The position numbers were made by a program, and so were the translations under genes. From Streptomyces sp. NBC_01235 (GTDB taxonomy: Bacteria; Actinomycetota; Actinomycetes; Streptomycetales; Streptomycetaceae), in the NCBI RefSeq assembly GCF_035989285.1, contig NZ_CP108513.1, forward strand, positions 9,300,001 through 9,364,000: a DNA stretch of 64,000 bases, written 5' to 3'. Below are positions 59,211-64,000 of this stretch, piece after piece. Under the pieces are notes generated by a model that saw nothing but the letters and a program-made list of their open reading frames with translations, was not told the origin of the DNA and did not search any database. How positions within the stretch are numbered: the first letter of the stretch is position 1; each line of letters starts with the position of its first letter.

Positions 59211-59404
59211 GCCGCCCCTCCCACGTCCGCCGCCCGACCGAGGTGGCCGCCATCCGCGCGGCCGCCCGGTCCGGCCGGCGCCTCCCGCCTGTTCCCGCCT
59301 TGCTGGCCGCGCTCCTCGAAGCGAACGACCGCCGCGACCGCGAGGCCGTCACCCTGTGCGCGCACCGCGTCGTGCGCGCCTCCGAACCTGGAGTTGGCGA
59401 ATGA
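59207..59404 (+). CDS. small basic element protein
   Basis: This 65-residue basic helical protein (RRPTEVAAIRAAARSGRRLP, ALLEANDRRDREAVTLCAHR) has no recognised domain. The GTG overlaps the previous stop and the TGA overlaps the next ATG, so it is translated in series. Confidence 0.55.
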   Translation: MSRPSHVRRPTEVAAIRAAARSGRRLPPVPALLAALLEANDRRDREAVTLCAHRVVRASEPGVGE

Positions 59405-60531
59405 CCAGCACCATCCCCCGCAGAGAACTCTCCACCGGTCAGGCCGTCGTCCTCAGCGCCGCCGGGACCGCGATGCTCGTCGTCGGCGGCATCGGCGCCT
59501 GGGGCACCTACACCAACGCCGTCTCCGCATTCCACCGGCAGGCGACCGCCGCCGGCGTCGTCGCCGCAGGCGAAGGCCTCACCCTGATCCTGGCCCTGAT
59601 CATGCTGGGGCGGACCATGCTCAACATGTCGTCGCCCTCCATCGTCCGGGGCGGCATGTGGGTGGCCCCGCTCTCTGCCAGCTGCATCGGCGTGGCCATC
59701 GCCAACGACGCCCGCGAGGCCGCCGTGTACGCGGTCACCCCGCTCGCCATGTCCGGCGCTGCCGAGGGCCTCGGCCTGGTCGCCCGCAGCATCGTCGTCT
59801 ACCGCACCGGCCTGGACGCCGAGGTGATGCGACGCAACGCAGACACCGCCCGACAACTCGCCTTCCACCGTGCCGTTGCCGACGGGCACCCCGGCGAGTG
59901 GCGGCGCAAGCTCGCCGTGCGCCGGTACTGGCGGCTCGCGAAGCACGTTGGTGTGGGCGACACCGAACTCGGCGCCGGCCTGGTCGACGTCCAGCGTGTT
60001 CGGGTACGGGACGGGGCTGATGCGGCCCTCGCCGGAATGTACGGCGGACTGACCGACAGGACGTCGGTCAGTCCCGGTGAGCCGGTCCGGTCCGCGTCCG
60101 CCACCGACGTGCTGCGCGCCCGGTTCGCCGACATGGACCCCGCCGACGCCATCCGGTTCGCCCACGATGCGCGACCTGATGCACCGCCCGCCGAGCTCGC
60201 CGCGATCCTCGGCACCTACGACGTCCACGTCGACCCCGTGGCGGTCGCCCTGGTCCTCGGCCAGCAGCCCGCGGAGTACACCGTCGAGCGACCTGATGCG
60301 CCCGCGCATCAGCAGGTCACAGCCCTGCCAGCGGTGAATCTGCAGGGTGCCGTCGAGGAAGCCGCGGCAGCTCTCGGCGAGGACGCATCACCCCGCGCGA
60401 TCGCCGAGCACCTCGAGCAGAACCGGCGCCTGGTCGTCGACGAGCCGTACATCCGCACCGCCCTTTCCAGGGCCGCGAAGAAGCCGCAGCCGGAGACCCC
60501 GGCCCAGCCGATGGAGGGCGGATACGCATGA
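59401..60531 (+). CDS. Spd-like conjugal transfer membrane protein
   Basis: This 376-residue protein has about four hydrophobic helices in its first 130 residues (VVLSAAGTAMLVVGGIGAWG, TLILALIMLGRTML, PLSASCIGVAIAN) and a long cytoplasmic C-terminal part. The repeated segments (DPADAIRFAHDARPDAPPAE, DASPRAIAEHLEQNRRLVVD) look like small helical DNA- or protein-binding units. The layout matches the spread proteins of Streptomyces plasmids that aid movement between mycelial compartments. The ATG overlaps the previous stop. Confidence 0.65.
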   Translation: MTSTIPRRELSTGQAVVLSAAGTAMLVVGGIGAWGTYTNAVSAFHRQATAAGVVAAGEGLTLILALIMLGRTMLNMSSPSIVRGGMWVAPLSASCIGVAIANDAREAAVYAVTPLAMSGAAEGLGLVARSIVVYRTGLDAEVMRRNADTARQLAFHRAVADGHPGEWRRKLAVRRYWRLAKHVGVGDTELGAGLVDVQRVRVRDGADAALAGMYGGLTDRTSVSPGEPVRSASATDVLRARFADMDPADAIRFAHDARPDAPPAELAAILGTYDVHVDPVAVALVLGQQPAEYTVERPDAPAHQQVTALPAVNLQGAVEEAAAALGEDASPRAIAEHLEQNRRLVVDEPYIRTALSRAAKKPQPETPAQPMEGGYA

Positions 60532-60704
60532 TGCGCCTCGTCTTCGGGGCCGTCCTCGGCCTCCTCGTCGCCTACCCGGCGCTGCTCGCCGTCGTCCTGG
60601 CCGTCGTAGCCGCGGTCGTCTCGCAGCCCGCCGTCCTCGCGGCCGCCGCCGGCATCGCGCTCTGGCCGCGCATCACCCGCCGCATCAGGGGGTGGACGGC
60701 ATGA
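60528..60704 (+). CDS. small hydrophobic element protein
   Basis: This 58-residue protein is almost wholly hydrophobic (LVFGAVLGLLVAYPALLAVV, LAVVAAVVSQPAVLAAAAGI) with a basic C-terminus, so it has one or two membrane helices. The ATG at 60528 overlaps the previous stop (ATGATG); a second ATG at 60531 is possible. Small membrane proteins are usual next to Spd genes. Confidence 0.6.
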   Translation: MMRLVFGAVLGLLVAYPALLAVVLAVVAAVVSQPAVLAAAAGIALWPRITRRIRGWTA

Positions 60705-61030
60705 CCGAGCCCAACCCGCTCGCGAAGGCGGAGGCCGCCGTCCGGGACGCCGAGACGGACACCGTCGCCGTGCAACTCGCCCTGGCCGCCGTCGAGCTCG
60801 CCAAGGCCGCCACCGCCCAGCAGCAGGCCGCGCAGCCGCACGCCTGCCAGCACCCGCCGGCCAAGCAGTTCGACACGAAGAAGTGGCTGGTCATCGGCGG
60901 CACCGCGTGCGTGTGCTCCATCGCGTTCGCCCTGGCCTCCATCGCGATCGCCATCGGCGCGTGCTGCGCCACCGTCTGCCTGCTGATCCTGCGCCACCTC
61001 TTCAACGACCTGCGCAAGGGCCGGGGGTGA
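60701..61030 (+). CDS. element membrane protein
   Basis: This 109-residue protein has an N-terminal acidic helix (AKAEAAVRDAETDTVAVQLA), a His/Cys/Pro linker (PHACQHPPAKQFDTKKW) and two membrane helices (LVIGGTACVCSIAFALASIA, IGACCATVCLLILRHLF). Its start overlaps the previous stop and its stop the next GTG. It resembles small Spd proteins in layout; no family is certain. Confidence 0.6.
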   Translation: MTEPNPLAKAEAAVRDAETDTVAVQLALAAVELAKAATAQQQAAQPHACQHPPAKQFDTKKWLVIGGTACVCSIAFALASIAIAIGACCATVCLLILRHLFNDLRKGRG

Positions 61031-61455
61031 AGCCGATGACCGCTGATAGCGCGCTCCTCTACCGGGACCAACGGCTCCCGGAACGGTTCTGGTCCAAGGT
61101 CCGGCAGGCGCCCACGGGGTGCTGGGAGTGGACTGCTGGCACTACGGCCAGGGGTTACGGCATCTACCAGGCAGACGGGCGCCCGCAACGAGCCCACCGT
61201 GTCGCCTATGAGTCGCTGGTCGGCCCCATCCCGGGCGGCTTGGTCCTCGACCATCTCTGCCGTACGAGGCACTGCGTCCGACCGGACCACCTGGAGCCGG
61301 TGACGTTGAAGGAGAACGTCCTGCGCGGGACCGGGCTCACAGCCCAGAACCGGCTGAAGACCCATTGTCCGAACGGCCACCCCTACGACGAGGCCAACAC
61401 GCGGATCAGGCGAGGCAGGCGTGAATGCCGAGCCTGCCGCAATCGCTGGAGCTGA
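61027..61455 (+). CDS. HNH endonuclease
   Basis: This 142-residue protein has an HNH_3-type nuclease fold: FWSKVRQAPTGCWEWTAGTT near residue 20, RAHRVAYESLVGPIPGG near 58, and LVLDHLCRTRHCVRPDHLEP near 75 with the active-site His and zinc Cys/His residues. A C-terminal knuckle (HCPNGHPYDEANT, CRACRNRW) is usual in phage and element HNH enzymes. The GTG at 61027 overlaps the previous stop; an ATG at 61036 is possible. It could be a homing-type nuclease riding in the operon or an element function. Confidence 0.85.
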   Translation: MKPMTADSALLYRDQRLPERFWSKVRQAPTGCWEWTAGTTARGYGIYQADGRPQRAHRVAYESLVGPIPGGLVLDHLCRTRHCVRPDHLEPVTLKENVLRGTGLTAQNRLKTHCPNGHPYDEANTRIRRGRRECRACRNRWS

Positions 61456-61480
61456 CGGCCGCCTCCGTCCTCCGTCAGTT

Positions 61481-61497
61481 GTGACCGTAACGGTCAC
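61481..61497. promoter_or_regulatory. 17-bp palindrome after the HNH gene
   Basis: GTGACCGT-A-ACGGTCAC is a perfect palindrome around a single central base. It lies in the 97-bp gap before the next gene and could be an operator or recombination-protein site. Confidence 0.6.
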
Positions 61498-61514
61498 GAC
61501 TGCGGGGGGCGGTG

Positions 61515-61533
61515 GGGCCGGACAGTCCGGCCC
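61515..61533 (+). terminator. short hairpin in the gap after the HNH gene
   Basis: GGGCCGGA pairs with TCCGGCCC around CAG. It lies 20 bases before the next start codon, so it may limit readthrough from the upstream chain or cap the downstream message. Confidence 0.45.
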
Positions 61534-61552
61534 GCAACCCGAGGAGCACCCC

Positions 61553-61732
61553 GTGAAGAAGTTCAACTGGAACGTCGAGTTCGAGACCCGGGACGGCGAA
61601 GCCGGCGTCGGCATCGGCTCCGTCACCGCCTCCAGCGAGGACGCCGCCGAGTTCCTGGTCAAGCAGCACGTCGCTCAGGAGAAGGATGCCGCGCGCTTCG
61701 GAACCGTGTGGCTCACCCCGGAGGGCAACTGA
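61553..61732 (+). CDS. small element protein
   Basis: This 59-residue protein (FNWNVEFETRDGEAGVGIGS, EDAAEFLVKQHVAQEKDAA) has a beta-alpha pattern and no known domain. The GTG at 61553 has a good GAGGAG at 61541-61546. It is followed two bases later by another small gene. Confidence 0.6.
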   Translation: MKKFNWNVEFETRDGEAGVGIGSVTASSEDAAEFLVKQHVAQEKDAARFGTVWLTPEGN

Positions 61733-61734
61733 CC

Positions 61735-61920
61735 ATGGCCAAGAACGACGTCACCTGGGACGACCTGACCGGGGCTGAGAAGCGCGCGGTCCTGCGCGCG
61801 GACGCCCGCGGCACCTGGCAGGTGCTCCGGGGCGCCACCAGCACCCCGCGCGTCGACCGCCGCGTCGAGGCCGTCTACGACCAGGCCCGCAAGCGCATCG
61901 CGGGCGGCAAGAAGAAGTAG
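61735..61920 (+). CDS. small basic element protein
   Basis: This 61-residue protein (NDVTWDDLTGAEKRAVLRAD, VYDQARKRIAGGKKK) is helical with a very basic tail. No family is recognised. The ATG at 61735 is three bases after the previous stop. A hairpin follows before the translocase gene. Confidence 0.6.
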   Translation: MAKNDVTWDDLTGAEKRAVLRADARGTWQVLRGATSTPRVDRRVEAVYDQARKRIAGGKKK

Positions 61921-61925
61921 CGCCA

Positions 61926-61970
61926 CCCGGGGCGGCCGCACTCCCGGCCAGGAACACCGGCCGCCCCGGG
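61926..61970 (+). terminator. hairpin before the translocase gene
   Basis: CCCGGGGCGGCCG (61926-61938) pairs perfectly with 61958-61970, loop 19 bases. It lies between the last small gene and traB-like gene, so it may attenuate readthrough into it. Confidence 0.6.
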
Positions 61971-62008
61971 CCCCGGACCGCCCCATCAGAACGACCGGAG
62001 AGACCAGA

Positions 62009-64000
62009 ATGACGGACACGATCCCCGAGCAGGTCAACGGGCACGCCAACCCAGCGGTGCCCCTGCTCAAGCCCGCCCCCGAGGCTGCGCCGCCGCCCGA
62101 GACCGCCCCGGCCGCGCCCGTCCCCGTCGACAACCCCAAGTTGCCCGCCCCTGGCGTCACCATCGAGAAGCGGCGCCCGATCGTCGCCCCGTGGCTGCGC
62201 TCCCGCCGTGACCTCCTCGCCACCGTTGAACGCGCTGCAGGCCACGCCGGATACGCCACCGCCTACCACGGGCTCCGGGCCCCCTGGTACGGAGTCCAGC
62301 TCGCCCTCATGGCCCCGCGCGGGGGCGCCCGCCTCGTCACCGGCACCAACCGGTGGGTGTGGGACCGCGAGGCCGCGCCCCTGCGGGACTACGCCGTGCG
62401 CACCGAGGACGTCGAGGAGTACATGCGCCTGGCCCGCCTGCGCGGCAACCGCGTCCGCCTGCGCGGCCTGGTCACCGTCGTCGCCGCGGTGTTCGGCACC
62501 GGCTTCGCCCTCTGGCTCTATGTCATGGCCCCTGCCTTCCTGTGGGCGTTCGCGGCCGGCGGGGTACTCACCCTCGGCTACTTTGGGCAGCAGCCCGACG
62601 CCCCCGTCATCGGCCCGGCCGTGATGCGCACCGAGCTGCAGAAGCTCACCGGCACCATCGTGCTGCGGGCCCTCGACGCCATCGGCAACGCCAAGATCTC
62701 CGCGGCCGTCAAAAAGGGCGGCGACATGAACGGAATGCGCTTCACCTCGGAGATCACCCGCGACGGGCCCGGCTACCGGGCAGACCTTGACCTGCCCTAC
62801 GGCGTTGTGCCCGAGGACGTCATGGAGGAGCGCCAGGCACTCGCCTCCGGCCTACGGCGCAAGCTCGGCTGCGTCTGGCCGTCCGGCGACCCCGAGGAGC
62901 ACGAGGGCCGCCTGATCCTGTGGGTGGGCGACAAACCGATGAACGAAACGACGAAGCCGCCGTGGCCGCTGCTGCGCGAGGGCGAGGTCGACCTGTTCAA
63001 GCCCGTCGTCTTCGGCAACGACCAGCGCATGCGGGACATCGTCGTCTGCCTGATGTTCGTCTCCGTCGTCATCGGCTCCGTCCCCCGCATGGGCAAGACG
63101 TTCCTGCTCAGGCTGCTGCTGCTCATCGCCGCCCTCGACCCGCGCTCCCGGATCCTGGCGTTCGACTTCAAGGGCACCGGCGACCTCGGCCCCCTCGAAC
63201 CCGTCTGCCACCGCTACCGGTCCGGCGAGGAAGACGACGACCTCCTGTACGTCCTGCACGCCATGCGCGAGCTCAAGGAGGAACTGCGGCGCCGCGCCAA
63301 GGTGATCCGCAACCTGCCCAAGTCCCGCTGCCCCGAGTCGAAGGTCACCCCGGCCCTGGCCAGCGACAAGGCCCTCGGCCTGCACCCGATCGTCGTCGGC
63401 TTCGACGAATGCCAGGTCCCGTTCGAGCACGAGAAATACGGCGCCGAGCTGGAATCCATCTGCACCGACATCGCCAAGCGCGGCCCCGCCCTCGGCATCA
63501 TCGGCATCTTCGCCACCCAGCGGCCCGACGCCAAGAGCCTCCCGCCCGGCATCAGCGCGAACGCCATCCTCAGGTTCTGCCTCAAGGTCATGAGCCACAC
63601 CGCCAACGACATGGTCCTCGGTACCGGCGCCTACAAGGCCGGCGTCCGCGCCACCATGTTCTCCCGCTCCGACCGCGGCATCTGCTTCATGTCCGGCGAG
63701 GGCGACGACCCCGTCATCGCGGCCTCCGCGTTCGTCGACGGGCCGGCCGCCGAGCTGGTCGTCGCCCGTGCCCGCCAGCTGCGCGAGGACTACGGCAACA
63801 TCACCGGTCACGCCATCGGCGAGGGCCCGTCCTCCTCGCGCGGCATGGACGTCCTCGGCGACGTGCTGAAGGTGTTCCGCGCCGACGAGGAGCAGCTGTG
63901 GTGCGAGCGGATCGCTGCCCGCCTCGCCGAGGCCTGGCCGGACGTGTATGGCGAGTGGGGCACTGCGAACGTCGCCCCGAGCCTGAAGCCCTGGGGCGTG
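62009..64000 (+). CDS. TraB/FtsK-type conjugative DNA translocase (partial, runs off the right edge)
   Basis: At least 664 residues are in view. A Pro-rich N-terminus is followed by two membrane helices (VTVVAAVFGTGFALWLYVMA, LWAFAAGGVLTLGYFG) near residues 155-195. The motor domain has Walker A VVIGSVPRMGKTFLLRLLL near 355 and Walker B LHPIVVGFDECQVPFEHEKY near 465, then DIAKRGPALGIIGIFATQRP near 490. This is the septal translocase of Streptomyces conjugation, which moves double-stranded DNA through a hexameric pore. The ATG at 62009 follows GGAGAGA. The C-terminal DNA-recognition domain lies beyond the window. Confidence 0.88.
   Translation, partial: MTDTIPEQVNGHANPAVPLLKPAPEAAPPPETAPAAPVPVDNPKLPAPGVTIEKRRPIVAPWLRSRRDLLATVERAAGHAGYATAYHGLRAPWYGVQLALMAPRGGARLVTGTNRWVWDREAAPLRDYAVRTEDVEEYMRLARLRGNRVRLRGLVTVVAAVFGTGFALWLYVMAPAFLWAFAAGGVLTLGYFGQQPDAPVIGPAVMRTELQKLTGTIVLRALDAIGNAKISAAVKKGGDMNGMRFTSEITRDGPGYRADLDLPYGVVPEDVMEERQALASGLRRKLGCVWPSGDPEEHEGRLILWVGDKPMNETTKPPWPLLREGEVDLFKPVVFGNDQRMRDIVVCLMFVSVVIGSVPRMGKTFLLRLLLLIAALDPRSRILAFDFKGTGDLGPLEPVCHRYRSGEEDDDLLYVLHAMRELKEELRRRAKVIRNLPKSRCPESKVTPALASDKALGLHPIVVGFDECQVPFEHEKYGAELESICTDIAKRGPALGIIGIFATQRPDAKSLPPGISANAILRFCLKVMSHTANDMVLGTGAYKAGVRATMFSRSDRGICFMSGEGDDPVIAASAFVDGPAAELVVARARQLREDYGNITGHAIGEGPSSSRGMDVLGDVLKVFRADEEQLWCERIAARLAEAWPDVYGEWGTANVAPSLKPWGV

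Larger units (their letters stand above)
57600..64000 (+). mobile_element. left part of an actinomycete integrative conjugative element (AICE)
   Basis: A run of small, tightly overlapping genes with Spd-like membrane proteins, an HNH endonuclease and a TraB/FtsK-type translocase is the conjugation half of a pSAM2-like element. The content changes abruptly after the ligase gene. The element continues past the right edge, where integrase, excisionase and replication genes would be expected. The exact left end is not determined. Confidence 0.75.

Overview
This is a high-GC window from a Streptomyces chromosome. The evidence is strong third-position GC bias, frequent GTG starts, many four-base start/stop overlaps, dispersed TetR/MarR/LacI regulators, a secreted chitinase, glycosidases and a Tat-exported phospholipase C. 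Gene order around the pca cluster, with pcaV, a DUF3048 lipoprotein and a LigC-type DNA ligase nearby, resembles what I remember of the SCO6670-6710 region of S. coelicolor. That comparison is from memory and was not searched.

Layout. 0-5 kb: the end of an alpha-mannosidase-like gene, an alpha-L-fucosidase, a modular GH18 chitinase behind two DasR-like boxes, and an ATP-grasp enzyme. 5-10.5 kb: a coupled metallophosphoesterase and phosphopantetheinyl transferase pair, an alpha/beta hydrolase, an XRE/ImmA-like pair, and a divergent gene for an HTH-less MmyB-like domain. 10.6-16.3 kb: a leftward block with a NitT/TauT-type ABC importer, a Rieske oxygenase, its reductase, and a 57-residue protein overlapping both enzyme genes. 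16.5-18.3 kb: a TetR and a divergent amidohydrolase sharing two palindromic operators. 18.3-29.1 kb: a polysaccharide-utilisation locus with a sugar ABC importer, two glycosidases and a LacI regulator, abutting a 5'-truncated polysaccharide deacetylase.

29.4-36.5 kb is a decay zone. It holds at least seven gene remnants (golvesin-like domain, SDR, GH43, a secreted protein cut by an inverted subtilase tail, a luciferase-like 5' end, and an ABC ATPase/permease fusion carrying a palindromic insertion). Intact genes for a lectin-bearing EEP hydrolase, an LLM oxidoreductase, a MaoC hydratase and a MarR regulator lie among them. 36.8-45.8 kb: phospholipase C, an EamA transporter and PAP2 operon facing a TetR across an inverted-repeat array, a DUF2510 protein, and a large AAA ATPase without the usual LuxR helix-turn-helix. 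45.8-53.9 kb: an SDR, the complete protocatechuate branch of the beta-ketoadipate pathway (pcaIJFHGBL), and the divergent MarR repressor pcaV. 53.9-57.5 kb: a DUF3048 lipoprotein, a zinc alcohol dehydrogenase and an ATP-dependent DNA ligase.

From about 57.6 kb to the right edge lies the left part of an actinomycete integrative conjugative element (AICE). It has a small HTH protein, a strong promoter with an embedded palindrome, a structured leader, a tightly overlapping chain of eight small or membrane-protein genes with an HNH endonuclease, and a TraB/FtsK-type DNA translocase running off the window. Integrase, replication gene and right attachment site are not in view.

How the parts may work together: the Rieske oxygenase and reductase could feed protocatechuate to the pca genes 30 kb away, though this is inference. 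The LacI locus imports a sugar released by its own secreted lectin-bearing glycosidase. Chitinase control by N-acetylglucosamine-responsive DasR is suggested by the boxes alone.
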